From contig CM026565.1 of NCBI GenBank assembly GCA_015143295.1, positions 12,832,041 through 12,896,040 on the forward strand: a DNA stretch of 64,000 nt, given 5' to 3'. Of this stretch, positions 1 to 10,681 are shown one piece after another. The position numbers and the translations under genes were made by a program. The DNA is from Tetracentron sinense. Lineage: Eukaryota > Streptophyta > Magnoliopsida > Trochodendrales > Trochodendraceae. The number at the start of each line of letters is the position of its first letter. Position 1 is the first letter of the stretch. The notes beneath the pieces were generated by a model that was not told the origin of the DNA, ran no database searches, and saw only the letters and a program-made list of their open reading frames with translations.

Positions 1-52
1 GTTCGAGCAGGTTAGTTCTATCACCCAGGCAGAACATCAAAGCAAGCAAGCA

Positions 53-679
53 GTGCCACCATTTATCAGAATGATGGCCATAATGAACTACCAGCCCGTA
101 AATGGTCTTGGTGTCAGGAATCAGGGCATGAAGAAGAGATACACGCCTCCTCACTATACATCTTCCTTTGGCTTGGGAATCAAGCCCAGATATGAGAATT
201 ACCTCTCCAAGCTGACTAAAAAGGGTAGACAGTCGGCGAAACCTAAGCCTCGACCACACATCTCTGTAACCTTCCCCGTGGGAATCTTCAAAATCTACCT
301 GAAACCTCTACCGCATCCGTTGCCTTAACACCCCAGTCCAATGTCGAGTCTTCAGGGATTCTAGCTAGAAGTGTTCAGAATGGGCCAGATGTTTGACGAG
401 CTGACTGTCGAAGGTGCTACTAAAGCAAAATATCCAACGGGAGAGCAGGTCTGCACCCTCTCCAACAGCGTCGAAGCATCCTCCAATCGTCAGCCACTGA
501 TCCATTGTTGGACTGAGGCTCTCACCATCGAGGCCACTAGGACTGAGGCAAGCACAGTGCAGGACAAGTTGGTCCGAGACAGCAGTGACCCAGCATCACC
601 CTTCTCCTTCATCTACCTCTCTTTTGCTCCCATTTTTAAAATCCAAAAGTCAGGCCACTGTCGGCCTCTTTTTGTTTGA
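53..679 (+). pseudogene. Tat element post-protease linker (G-patch-like) remnant
   Basis: One frame runs through 53-328 and 371-679 with stops between. The first part contains MNYQPVNGLG and, about 30 residues later, FGLGIKP. This spacing resembles the glycine-rich segment that follows the protease in Tat/Ogre polyproteins, where a GKGLGKNLQG-like motif is followed by FGLGY. The 371-679 part is acidic and low in recognisable motifs, as expected for the poorly conserved linker before RT. The frame differs from the pol frame that starts near 871. The true start lies upstream of the window. No catalytic protease DTG motif is visible here. The assignment rests on this motif pattern and on position before RT. 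Confidence 0.55.
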
Positions 680-882
680 GTCTTGTTGTAACGATTCTTC
701 ATTTTATCAATGAAAATCAAATTGTCTTGACTGAAAAAAAAATCATGTTTTAAAAAAAAAAAAAATTTCATATCGGCTGATGACGAAATCACACAGACTC
801 TTCCCCTGGAAGGTCTAGTGTCCTGAAGCCAACAAAATCATCATCATCAAGCATGCTAAACTGAAACTAATTGATTTTCCAG
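680..882 (+). other. Gap between pro and RT with an intron-acceptor-like end
   Basis: This non-coding, T- and A-rich stretch has runs of A near 735-770. It ends in CTAATTGATTTTCCAG at 867-882, directly before the pol reading frame becomes recognisable. Ogre-type Tat elements are known to carry an intron between protease and RT, and the CTAAT plus pyrimidine plus CAG arrangement resembles a branch point and 3' splice site. No convincing donor was fixed; GAGCAG|GTCTGC near 441 is only a possibility. The frame change between the two coding parts (frame 2 to frame 1) would need such a join. Confidence 0.35.
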
Positions 883-3800
883 GAAATTACCTATGACAGG
901 GCTACCCCTCAAACCGTCCTTGAACTCTCCGAAGTAGAGTATGACCCAGGACAGGAAGAGGAACCACCTCAGGAAATTCTGGACCTCCTAGAGCACAGTG
1001 AAGGACTCCGGCAGTCAAACAGGGAAGACATTGAAATGGTCAATCTGGGATCCACAGACAACCCCCAGCTAGTCAAGATCGGCACAAGCGTGAACCCTCA
1101 GCAGAGAGCAGATATGATCAGTTTCCTGAAAAGCTACAGTGACGTCTTCGCCTGGTCGTATGCAGACATGCCAGGCCTAGACCCAGCATTGGTAGTACAC
1201 AGACTACCCCTGAACTCTGGCGTCAAACCAATGAAGCAGAAACTGAGACGGATGAGGCTTGAATGGACACAAAAGGTCAAGAAAGAATTTGAAAAGCAGA
1301 TCAGTGCAAGCTTCCTGGCGGTTGTAACCTACCCTGAGTAGTTAGCCAACATCTTAGCGGTACCCAAAAAGGACGGCAAGGTCCGAATGTGTATTGACTA
1401 CCAAAATCTAAACCTGGCAAGCCTCAAAGATACCTTTCTTTTCCCGCACATCGACGTTCTGGTAGACAATACTGCTGGGCACGAGACTCTCTCATTCATG
1501 GATGGTTTCTCTGGATACAACCAGATCAGAATGGAGAAAACCTCTTTCATCACACCTTGGGGCACATTCTGCTACAAGGTCATGCCCTTCTGACTCAAGA
1601 ACGTAGGGGCCACCTACCAGAGGGCCATGACAGCTCTGTTCCACAACATGATGCCCAAGTCTACTAAAATCTATGTGGATGATATGATCGTCAAGTCTCC
1701 TACTGTGGAGTAACACCTTGAAGACTTGAAGAGACTCTGTGACAGACTCTGAGGGTACGGCTTAAGACTGAATCCAGCCAAATATGTCTTTAGAGCCTCA
1801 TCAAGAAAACTCATTGGCTTCATAGTCAGCAAAAGACTCATTGAGATCGATCCAGCTAAAGCCAGAGCTATCATTGAAATGCTAGGACCCCAAACTGAAA
1901 AGGAAATCTGTGATTTCCTGGGCAAAATTCTGTATATCAGTAGATTCATTTCTTAGTTTACTCCGATATGCGAGTCGATCTTCAAGCTTCTCCGGAAGAA
2001 CACACCGACAATCTAAACAGCAGAATACTAGGAAGCCTTTGATAGAATAAAACAGTATCTTTTGAACCCTCCAGTACTTGTGCCTCCTACACCAGGACTG
2101 CCACTGCTACTCTATATCTCTGTACAAGTGACCTCCATGGGGTGCATCCTGGCACAACATGATGAAACAGGCAGAACAGAGCAAGCCATCTACTACATCA
2201 GTAAGCGTCTGCTTGAGTATGAAGAGCGATACAGCCTTCTTGAGAAGACATGTCTGGCATTGGTCTGGGCTACTCAGCGTCTTCGGCATTATCTGCTTCC
2301 CTACCCAGTAATTCTGATCTCCCGGATGGACCCACTCAAGTACTTGCTATAAAAGCCAGCCACTACCGGAAAGACTGTCCGATGGCTCATGATGTTGTCT
2401 AAATTCGACATCACGTACATGACACAGAAGTCAATCAAGGGGCAGGCAATAGCAGATCATCTTGCCCACAGTCCAGCACAGGACTACATGTCTGTACATG
2501 ATCGGTTTCCGGACGAAGCCATCTTGTATGCAGAAGCAGACAAACAAGAATACTCCGGCTGGGAGTTATACTTTGACAGAACCGCCAAAAATCATGGGCA
2601 TGGGGCAAGAGTAGTCTTGATCTCACCTAAGGGAGCACACCTCCCTATCACAGTCGAGTTAAATTTTAGATGCTCCAACAATGAGGCAGAATACGAGGCG
2701 TGCATAGCCGGACTGAAAGAAGCCCTGGACATTGGGATTGAAGAGGTAGACGTCTACAGTGACTCATCTTTAGTAATCTATCAGGCGAATGAATCTTGGG
2801 TCATCTGAGAAGCAAGGCTAGTCCCGTACTTGGCCTACCTCAATCTGCTAATTAGTCAGTTCAGAAGAATCAGCTTTAGTCACCGGTACAGGAACCAGAA
2901 TAGATTCACTGACGCACTGGCCACTCTTGCTTCCATGGTACAGATCCCTACAGACATCATGCTCTGGTCGATTGAAATTTAGCAACAGGATTAGCCTGCC
3001 TACTGCCTCGAGCTAGATGTAGTCACGGACAACAAGCCTCAGTTTGCAGACATCAAATAGTACCTCGAGGATGGGACCTTCCCCCTCAATGCTACCAAAA
3101 TAGACTGTCGGGCAATCAGAAGACTGGCTATTCAGTTCGTCCTATCAGGAGGAATCTTGTACAAAAGGTTACCGAACCTACTCTAGCTCAGATCCCTAGA
3201 TACCAGTGAAGCAGCACAGATAGTCGAAGAAGTTCAGGGAGGAACTTACGGCCCACACATAAACGGGTTGATGCTGTCTAAGAAGATACTGAGGCTGGGT
3301 TACTACTGGTCCACCATGGAATCAAATTATTGCAAGCATGTATAGAAGTGCCACCAGTGCCAAATCTATACCGACAGGGTAAATGCACTGCCAAATAGGT
3401 TGCATAATCTCACTGCTCCTTGGCCATTCTCAGCTTGGGGCATCAGCGTCATCGGATCCATAGCTTCGAAAGCATCTAACAGACATCCATCCATTCTGGT
3501 AGCAATCGATTATTTCACAAAATGGGTCGAGGCAGCCTCCTATGCCAGCGTCACAGCCTCAGTGGTTCAGTATTTTCTGAAAAAGGATATCATCTATCGA
3601 TATGGGGTCCCTTATGAGATTGTAATAGAGAATGCCCTCAACTTCTGCAACAAGGGGATGACTGACCTCTACCAGAAATTCAAGATCCAGCATCATAACT
3701 CTACATTATACAGGCCATAGACCAATGGTCCAGTTGATGCCACCAACAAAAATTTGAAGAAAATCATAGAGAAGATGGCCACCAAGTACCCTGCCTGGCA

Positions 3801-4287
3801 TGAGATGCTCCCTTACGCCCTCATGGCCTACAAAACGTCCATCCGAACCTCAATAGGGGCAACACCATTCTCTCTAGCCTATGGTATGGAAGCAGTCCTC
3901 CCCATCGAAGTACAGATTCCATCACTCCGAGTGTTAATAGAAGCAGAGCTCTTAGAAGCAGAATGGGCACAAACCCGGTATGAGCAGTTAAATCTCATTG
4001 AAGAGCGGCGATTGAAAGCCATCAACCACTCTTAAGCCTATCAGAGGCACATGGCTAGGGCATTCAACAGGAAAGTCAAGCCAAGAAGCATCGAGATCGG
4101 TGACCTGGTCCTCTGAAAAATGTTGCCAAACCGCCCTGACCCAATGGGCAAGTTCACTCCCAACTATGAAGGCCTATACGTCGTCCGAGACAAATTCTCA
4201 AGCAGTGCCCTTCGAATCAAACATATGGATGACGAAGACCTCCCAGAGCCCGTTAGCATGGAGAAAGTCAAAAGATACTACGCTTAG
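871..4287 (+). pseudogene. Tat pol pseudogene: RT, RNase H, archaeal-type RNase H, integrase
   Basis: One reading frame can be followed for 3.4 kb. The RT part (to about 1950) has VPKKDGKVRMCIDY, the palm motif SFMDGFSGYNQI and YVDDMIVKS. The RNase H part has ALVWATQRLRHYL (about 2260-2300). The second RNase H (about 2560-2800) has LYFDRTAKNHGHGA and CSNNEAEYEACIAGL. The integrase (about 3240-4030) has KCHQCQ, a DYFTKWVEA core, TNGPVDATNKNLKKI and AYKTSIRTSIGATPFSLAYG. The C-terminal module ends GKFTPNYEG...VKRYYA with a natural-looking TAG at 4285. Premature stops are at 1339, 1591, 1711, 1750, 1954, 2014, 2029, 2350, 2806, 2980, 2992, 3058, 3184, 3343, 3718, 4033 and 4114: nine TAG, four TAA, four TGA. 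No frameshift is needed. Many stops sit where relatives have Gln, Arg or Trp, which fits cytosine deamination in a silenced copy. Confidence 0.88.
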
Positions 4288-5725
4288 GGTCTATATCTGA
4301 TAGGCACTTTGCACTTTTAGTTTCTTTGGGAAATGACAAGAGGTCATCCTTGGCACACTCTTCATCCCTCTTTCCTGTAACCCGTTTACAAATCGAGTGA
4401 AATTTGCTAGTTAGCCTCTCGAGCCTAACAGCCCTTCTTTTATTACACCTTTCCTGGGATACCCTCCCTTGCCTTCTGCGGCATTGGCCTGAACTACGTC
4501 TTGACCTAATCCTGACCTGATCCTGTAAAAAGGTACGTAGGTAACCTATCAAATCAGGTGCGGTCACATGAGAGGTATCCATTCCCTGACTCTCCCCAAA
4601 CAGAGTCCCTTTTTTCCCAAAAAAGAGTCATCAACTATCCTCCACCAGGTAAACTCTCCCAGCTTCCCAGGCAAATCGATTCTCAATGGTACAAAATTTC
4701 TATTAAAAGAAAACCCAAAATAGAAGTCGAAACATTTCAATAGTCAAAGACTCCCCACAGAGACAACCTCTTCAGACTCTTTAACCTTTCAGAGACAACC
4801 TCTTCTGAAAAACAAACCTTTAGGCAAAGCTAGCCTCTCTATCCTCAGCAGAGACAACCTCTCTCACCCTTTCTCCACATTCCCTAGCGGAGCAAAAAAG
4901 AAAAATGTCCCTCCACCTGGAAACCCAGAAAGTATAAATTCTCTAGAGAGTGGAAATCAATTATATCAAAACCAAAACCTCCAAGGGAGTGCAAATCAAC
5001 AACAAAGAGGAGAAATCCCAGGGTATCCCAAACATCGGTCCCTCAGCCTACATTTCGTCACACTACAAAGTCCTCCTAGATCCCCTAGAAGCTACGAGTG
5101 CAAGCGCAGTATCACATCTGTATCCCCAGTGGAAATATCAACCTCAGATCCCCAGAGGAGCGCCATTCAGGGCAATGATGGGAGAAGACCTATTTTCTCC
5201 AGCATAAACAAAGCTTTCCCAGTAAGTCACGGGCATGAGTGAAAACCGGCAACGGCCTCATTGAGCAAAAAACACGCGATCCCCAGACCTATTCTTGCGA
5301 CCAGGGGCAAAAAAGAGACAAAAATCAATCAGCTTCGCAGGCATGAGGAAAACAGGCAACGGCCTCATCGCGCATAAATTATGCGAAACCCATGACTTGG
5401 TCATTCCAAGGGTAAAAAAGGGAGAAAAAGCTGAAAAGCTGTTTGGCAACAGAATCCGGTAGTAATCGTTCTAGCCAAATAAATCCCCTATAGCAATCCC
5501 CGACAGATGGCATGGAAAAGCAGATTCCCCAACACAAGTCCCCATGCAGAGTTCAGATCCCCAGCAATGATCTACGACAGTGTCAAATCCCCTAGCAGAT
5601 CCCCAGTAATGATCTACAACGGTATTACATTCCCCAGCGAATCCCCGATCATAGGCATCCAATTTGCTCCCCAGCAAGCTTCTCCCCAGTTAGAGTCTAA
5701 TCTCCAGCAATGACAAGACAAGCAG
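4288..5725 (+). other. 3' untranslated region of the Tat element, first part, with short repeats
   Basis: No credible gene is present. Three copies of CAGAGACAACCTCT lie at about 4757, 4790 and 4848. A pair of ~107-bp-spaced repeats (GGCATGAG...GGCAACGGCCTCAT) starts at 5231 and 5339. The region 5500-5710 is rich in TCCCC(A/T)G units. A long, repeat-bearing stretch between integrase and 3' LTR is characteristic of Tat elements. The region is cut at 5725 by a solo LTR and resumes at 7894. Confidence 0.6.
5556..5660 (+). repeat. 42-bp tandem repeat in the Tat 3' region
   Basis: GATCCCCAGCAATGATCTAC at 5556 recurs as GATCCCCAGTAATGATCTAC at 5598, followed by a third, degraded unit (ATCCCCGATCATAGG). 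The period is 42 bp over about two and a half copies. Confidence 0.6.
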
Positions 5726-6027
5726 TGTCGCGACCCAAAACCCACCCTAAGAGTTAGAGTGAATCGTGGACGACTAAATCATGACTTACATGACTTGCTT
5801 GACAAACCACCTGCAAAACACCCATAGAGCATATACAATAGAGGATAACAGCGGAAGCATAACTATAAAACACAGCGGAAGTCTAACAAACCTCTAAGTA
5901 TATACACATGGACCAAGTTTTAATACAAAGAAATCAAAACAAAGAAAGTGCGGACATGCCCGCCAAAATACATGGATATAATCACTCATGCTCACCCACA
6001 GCTAATCCACTCAGAATCTAACACTAC

Positions 6028-6147
6028 CTACTGATAACCCTCTACGGGAGGTTCCTCCAAAGGCTCCTCGACGTACTCCTCCTCCACCCATGGACCAGGA
6101 GCACAAACATCAAATGAAGCAGCAGCTCCCTCAGAATCTGCCGACAT
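6028..6147 (-). CDS. Conserved LTR micro-ORF, 39-aa acidic peptide (family A copy 1)
   Basis: The frame starts with ATG TCG GCA at 6147 and ends at TAG (6030-6028). The product begins MSADSEG, has FDVCAPGPWVEEEYVEEP in the middle, and ends EEPPVEGYQ. It is strongly acidic, with no signal peptide or membrane segment. The same frame, length and core are present in LTR copies at 10565-10681, 25601-25720, 34924-35043 and 42251-42370. Diverged versions occur in two other LTR families. It lies 3' of an inverted repeat (GCTGAGCAT...ATACTCAGC) in the LTR sense strand. I recognise no known protein family. Whether it is translated from its own ATG, or joined to an upstream exon at GGCAG, cannot be told from sequence. 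Confidence 0.45.
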   Translation of the reverse strand: MSADSEGAAASFDVCAPGPWVEEEYVEEPLEEPPVEGYQ

Positions 6148-7498
6148 AAGAAGTACGGCTGAGCATGGAATACTCAGCGGGTACTAAGCACTAACCAACA
6201 GTCATAGCATACGGATAGCATACATAAAGCAGGAAACAATTCACGCATATAAGGCAGGAATGATTCATATCATGACAATAAAGTAAAGCAATATAATCCA
6301 TCATGTTGCATTCATAAAAGCCGGTAAAACCCTTGAAATCTTGTGCACTTGACTTGACTGAAATTACCCTTTTTATGCTTGAAACCTTGTCTACCGTGTC
6401 ATGCTTGTATCATGCGTGTCATATCATGCCATGCGTGTATCATGCTTGCTTGTTCTGAAAAGTAATCTACTTGTGAGGGAAGGGAGACCCTTCTTCCTAG
6501 AATGCTCATGCTTGTCATGCTATGTCATGTCATGCTTACTCGGAAAAGTAAACTACTTGTGAGGGAAGGGAGACCCTTCTTATGAAAATGCATGATTGTC
6601 TTGTCCTTGCCAAAAGCGAGGTAAAACATATCGTAGGATATGCCCCACCTCTAAATCCCATTATTGAAAACCTCGGTAAATCATGTCATGTATGCGTGCT
6701 CGTGAGGTCGTGTGCATACTTGCATTTGGAATTAAATATGGCATTTGAGTAATTCATAACACATAACATCAATGATTTGAGCAATTTAATATTCATATCA
6801 TTTAGGGAAAGCGAACAATCACACTATCATAACCCTAGCAATTTTCATAAACCTTAAACATGCATTTTCTTAATTTATTATTCATTTTATTCACCTTAGC
6901 ATTTCATCACATGGTGCATTCATTATTTATCAACCCTACAACATGCTTTTCTAGGTGGGTTTTACTCACATCACATATGTATGTTCATTATGGGTACAAT
7001 GCCCTCCCCGTTCATCCATCACATCAATACACACGGCATCCAATCGCCCACATTCATCTCCATTCACCATTCCCATTCACCATTCACAACCCATCTCATA
7101 ATACATGGATGTATAAAGGAACACAAAGAAAATAAAGGAAAAGAAGAACTATAACTAGGAGGGTAGCAAGAAGTACCAACCTTGAAGAAATGAGAAAGAA
7201 ACCCCTTCCAAAAACGACCGTGTAGCTGCTGCCCTAGCTTGGATCATGAGCTCCTCGAATGCTTGAGCCTTGATCTTGAAGAAAACGGGCTTGAAGTGAT
7301 CTAGGGTCTCAAAACCCTTTGATTTCTCTTCCAAAGACAAGCCCTAGGTTGGAATCGCCTTCTCCCCTTTCTCCTATTCTCTCAAACTCTCTAAGTGTCG
7401 AATGATGCCCTAAAGGCTCAGGAAAGACTCTTAAGGTAAGAGTAAACCGACCAAAAGACCATAATACCCTTACTGAAATTTCTGCAAAAACGCGAGTA

Positions 7499-7681
7499 CC
7501 GAGCGATCGATGTTAATGACCGATCGATCGGTTGCCTACCGATCGATCGGTTTCATAACCGAGCGATCGGCTAAAATTTCACTCTCTGGAAAATTTCCCC
7601 ATACAAAAATCTTGACCAGTCGATAGCCTCCGAGCGATCGGTTTTGGACCGATCGATTGCTCTATGGACCGAGCGATCGGT
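7499..7681. promoter_or_regulatory. CGATCGATCGG palindrome cluster in solo LTR
   Basis: Seven to eight copies of (G/C)GATCGATCGG or GAGCGATCGG lie within 180 bp, each a near-perfect palindrome, separated by TTGCCTACC-type spacers. The array sits 200-400 bp from the sense 5' end of the LTR, i.e. in presumed U3. It is followed at 7690-7770 by a block beginning TTTTGGCCATATCTTTTGAC that is also conserved. Equivalent arrays occur at 12108-12292, 14663-14850, 22037-22222, 23959-24145, 35853-35982 and 43862-44045. The regulatory role is inferred from position and conservation. Confidence 0.5.
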
Positions 7682-8374
7682 TGCCTGCAGGTCCAGATTG
7701 TTTTGGCCATATCTTTTGACTCGTTCGTCCGATTTTGACGATTCAACTTGCGTCGGGTTCGTACTTCGAAAAGGAACATTTCTGATGTTTTAGAATTTCT
7801 AATTTCTTCCTTATTTATTAATTATACCTCTTTAAAGGTAAAATGGTAACGAAAGTGTCATGCATTAAATGTGAAAAGGTCCCGGGCTCTACAAGCAGGT
7901 CTATCTACGAACTTCCCTAGTGGTAACAAAACCCCTTCTGGGTCATAATCTACTCTCCAAGAATGAAAGGCAGATTACATGATCCCTAAGTCCTGTCTAA
8001 AGGCAACTTCTTAGCAAAACTGATAGCTAGTTGAACATTCTTTCTGTTGAAATCAAAAAAAATTTACAAAGGACCCAAAACCTTTTATAAAATGTCTTCA
8101 AAAAGCAGCTCCTCTTTGGTATTTTGACCCGATCATACCAGCCTGCACTGAGCAGCCACATCAAGACAAAGCAGAAGAAGCTGACACCATGCATCCCCAT
8201 AAGTCGCAATCAGTAGAGTCATGGGAAAGCATCCTCGCCTTTATCCCCTGCATGACATCCCTGCATAGCATCACACCCTGTGTGACCCAACTCCTCAACA
8301 TCATCTTTGATCAAAATCTAGCGCCTCTCGGCCATTTCAATCATTCAGCTAGTGCCTCTTGAACATGCCGCACT

Positions 8375-8695
8375 CTTTCGACACCCCGTGCGTCCCCCAT
8401 ATCCCCGAGTATACCTTTACAGCGTATACCACCTGTATGTCCTCCCTTTTGACACCCTCGTGTGTCCCCGACATCCGGTGTATACCTTTACAGCATATAC
8501 CACCCGCATGTCCTCTCTTTTTTACACCCCTGTGTGTCCTCGACATCCCGTGTATACCTTTACAGTGTATACCACCTGTATATCCTTCCTTTCGACACCT
8601 CGTGTGTCCTCGACATCCCGTGTGTACCTTTACATGTACACCCTCCGCATCTCACCCCTTCAACACCCTGTGTGTTCTCGACACCCTATGTGTCT
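8375..8695 (+). repeat. ~71-bp tandem repeat in Tat 3' UTR
   Basis: About four and a half units contain TATACCTTTACAG..TATACCACC...TGTCCT, then CGACA(C)CC..GTGTGTCC. The TATACC anchors lie at 8410, 8481 and 8553, and the diverged TGTACC anchor at 8623, giving steps of 71, 72 and 70 bp. Overlapping open frames here in three phases (up to 175 aa) are a by-product of the repeat having few stops. Tat-group elements are known to carry such arrays between integrase and 3' LTR. Confidence 0.8.
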
Positions 8696-8934
8696 TTTTG
8701 ATCAAATCCTTCCAGCCAATGCCTCTGGGCTATGCCATCCTAGCATCCATCAATCCCCAGTGAGTAGTCTAAACTATTCGCCCATCCCAGCAGTGGTCAT
8801 GCCACTACATTGCACGCACTATTTGCACTGCATGCATACATGTCATCTTTCTGCATCCCTGTTACCGAGCACGGTGTAAAAATAGGATGACTCCAGTCTT
8901 TGCAATTCGAATCGCCAACCTTGGCATCTCCAGT

Positions 8935-8947
8935 AAAGAGAGGCATT
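8935..8947 (+). other. Polypurine tract of the Tat element
   Basis: AAAGAGAGG at 8935-8943 is followed by CATT and then the TG of the LTR (TGTAAACACCC at 8948). A purine run directly 5' of an LTR start is the expected plus-strand primer site. Confidence 0.55.
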
Positions 8948-9289
8948 TGTAAACACCCAATTTTTACACCCCATCCAACTATAGTTAAAACCTTTTAACT
9001 ATGGTTACCCCCTCACACCCTAGCTAAGCCCTAGTTAAACCCAAGCTAAACCCTAGGTGTTCCTTAGTCAAACCCTAGTTAAACCTTAGGACCCACCCTA
9101 AGTCAAACCCATGTCAAAATCCTAACCTTAGGTGACCCTAGTGTAACCCTAGAGCCCTTAGGGCTTAAACCCTAAGACCTATGGCCTATAGGGCCTGACC
9201 CCTAACCTCAAGCCCACAAGGCCGGAACACCAAAGCCCAAGCCCCCATACCTGCATGTGCAGGGCCCAGCCCAAATAAAAGCAAATCTC

Positions 9290-9364
9290 ATAATGTCAGT
9301 AGATGTTCTACCGACATTATAAATTAGCCTGTTTTCTTGTTGTCGGTAGACCTTCTACCGACAA
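9290..9364. repeat. Two hairpins of TGTCGGTAGA / TCTACCGACA type
   Basis: The first has 14-nt arms at 9290-9303 and 9307-9320 with a 3-nt loop and one mismatch. The second has perfect 11-nt arms TTGTCGGTAGA (9340-9350) and TCTACCGACAA (9354-9364) with loop CCT. Related hairpins recur in the same LTR at about 10073-10094 and at 12581-12609. Confidence 0.75.
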
Positions 9365-9523
9365 TATGTAAGTCCCAAGTTGCAGTCTGCAAACACCCCT
9401 ACACACTCAACCCTTAACCCTCACCTCGGTCTCTCCCTTTAGGCCTCTTAGTCGACCTTCCTTGGGTCCAATTCCCTTCTCCCCCTTCTCCCTAAACCCC
9501 ATTAGGTCCCTTGAAGCTTCCTC

Positions 9524-9530
9524 TATAAAG
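9524..9530 (+). promoter_or_regulatory. TATA box of the Tat LTR
   Basis: CTCTATAAAGCCC lies 577 bp into the LTR, in the sense orientation of the element. The position and a good plant TATA match suggest the U3/R promoter. The start site is not visible. Confidence 0.5.
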
Positions 9531-10564
9531 CCCAATGTCCCCTTCACTGTAAACGGTATGCATTTTTTTAGAAGTGAACCCCTATTACAAAACCGTGATC
9601 CTCAACCTTGGTCATGATCCCAAGACTCCCCTGGACCTGCCTCTCCCCTCCCTAGTTCGTGTCGCACCATCAGGGCACACCACCATCGTGCACAGACCTG
9701 TCCCTATTTCGGCAGAAACAGATTATCAGGGTAGGGACTTCCCCTACCCATCTTATTATTGCTGGTTCATTCCTTGTGAGCCCCTGGTCATCTCCAGGGG
9801 ACATTGCTTACTTATTCTTTGTTCGTAGCAGTAGTGCAAACCCGACAAGGTGTTCACCCACCTTGCCAATAGGTGTGGTGAACCCTTACGTATATATCAC
9901 TTCCCACCAAGCTCTCAAGCCAGAGCAGAACCCTCTGGGGGTTCCTCACATCATGAGGGAACTCCTGGTAATCGCTGTGCACAACCCCAGTGGACAAAAA
10001 TCTAGTTTTAAGAAAAACCAGGAATGGTTGTAAACTAAGTACCGCCATTCTTGGTAGACCTAGTTGTAGGATGTTGGTAGACCTTCTATCGACACACTGT
10101 TATTGCCTGTTTTCAGATCGGCAGTAGAATAACTACCGCAAAAATGCTATTTCTTTCATAGTGGCTTTACAGCCTTGTGGGGCCCACTCCAGGCATCCCC
10201 TGGGGCCCACACTTGACCTAAACCTTTCCCAGGAGTCCCTTCTTCACTCCCATGCTGTCGCAAGCCGAGACCCACCCTACGAGTTAGAGTGAATCTTGGA
10301 CGACCAATCATGGCTTGCATGACTTACTTGACAAACCAACCTGCAAAAACCCACAGAGCATATACAAAGTGGATATAACAGCGAAAACATACTTAAACAT
10401 AGCACAGCGGAAGACTTAACCAAACCTCTATGTACATACATACGTAAATCCAAGTTTATACAAAAAGGCAACCAAAAGAAAGTGCGGACATGCCCGCCAA
10501 AATACATGGATATATCTCTCTCAACTCACCCACAGCTATATCACTCAGAATCTACAACCACTAC

Positions 10565-10681
10565 CTAATAGTAGCCCTCTACCGGAGGTTCCTCCAAAGG
10601 TTCCTCGACGTACTCCTCCACCCATGGGCTAGGAGCACAGACATCAAAAGGAGCAGCCGCTCTGCTATCACCTGCCGACAT
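10565..10681 (-). CDS. Conserved LTR micro-ORF, 38-aa acidic peptide (family A copy 2)
   Basis: ATG at 10681, TAG at 10567-10565. The middle reads FDVCAPSPWVEEYVEEP and the end VEGYY. Compared with the other copies, one GAG codon is lost in frame, so the reading frame is preserved. Third-position changes (CCA/CCT, CCG/CCC/CCA, GGC/GGT) leave the residues unchanged. Function unknown; the evidence is conservation across copies. Confidence 0.45.
   Translation of the reverse strand: MSAGDSRAAAPFDVCAPSPWVEEYVEEPLEEPPVEGYY

Larger units (their letters stand above)
5726..7893 (-). mobile_element. Solo LTR, gypsy LTR family A (copy 1)
   Basis: On the + strand it starts TGTCGCGACCC and ends GGGCTCTACA, with AGCAG immediately before (5721-5725) and after (7894-7898). 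These exact 5-bp duplications prove a unit insertion of 2168 bp. The same LTR family flanks a Tekay-type gypsy element at 34631-36249, where coding runs on the minus strand, so this copy's sense strand is minus. No internal coding region is present, so the copy arose by LTR-LTR recombination. It contains a CGATCG palindrome cluster (7499-7681), a short acidic peptide frame (6028-6147), and repeated GAGGGAAGGGAGACCCTTCT units near 6475 and 6565. It is nested in the Tat 3' region. Confidence 0.92.
7894..8947 (+). other. 3' untranslated region of the Tat element, second part
   Basis: Continuation of the Tat element after the solo LTR, from the duplicated AGCAG to the polypurine tract. It is pyrimidine-rich on the + strand and has no credible gene. 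It contains the 71-bp tandem array at 8375-8695. Confidence 0.6.

Noticed and set aside
871..4287. TAG readthrough or stop recoding in the Tat pol
   Set aside because: TAA and TGA are also present in frame, eight of 17, and neighbouring elements show the same nonsense decay; deamination explains it better.
7499..7681. GATC-rich array as a bacterial Dam site cluster or origin
   Set aside because: The surrounding sequence is clearly plant retrotransposon; the array recurs in every LTR of the families.
8352..8879. Open frames of 79-175 aa in three overlapping phases
   Set aside because: They follow from a ~71-bp tandem repeat that lacks stops; three frames are open at once and no domain is visible.
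9574..10033. Overlapping 84- and 124-aa frames in the Tat LTR
   Set aside because: No motif, two frames open at once, located in U5/R of an LTR; length is within chance for this composition.
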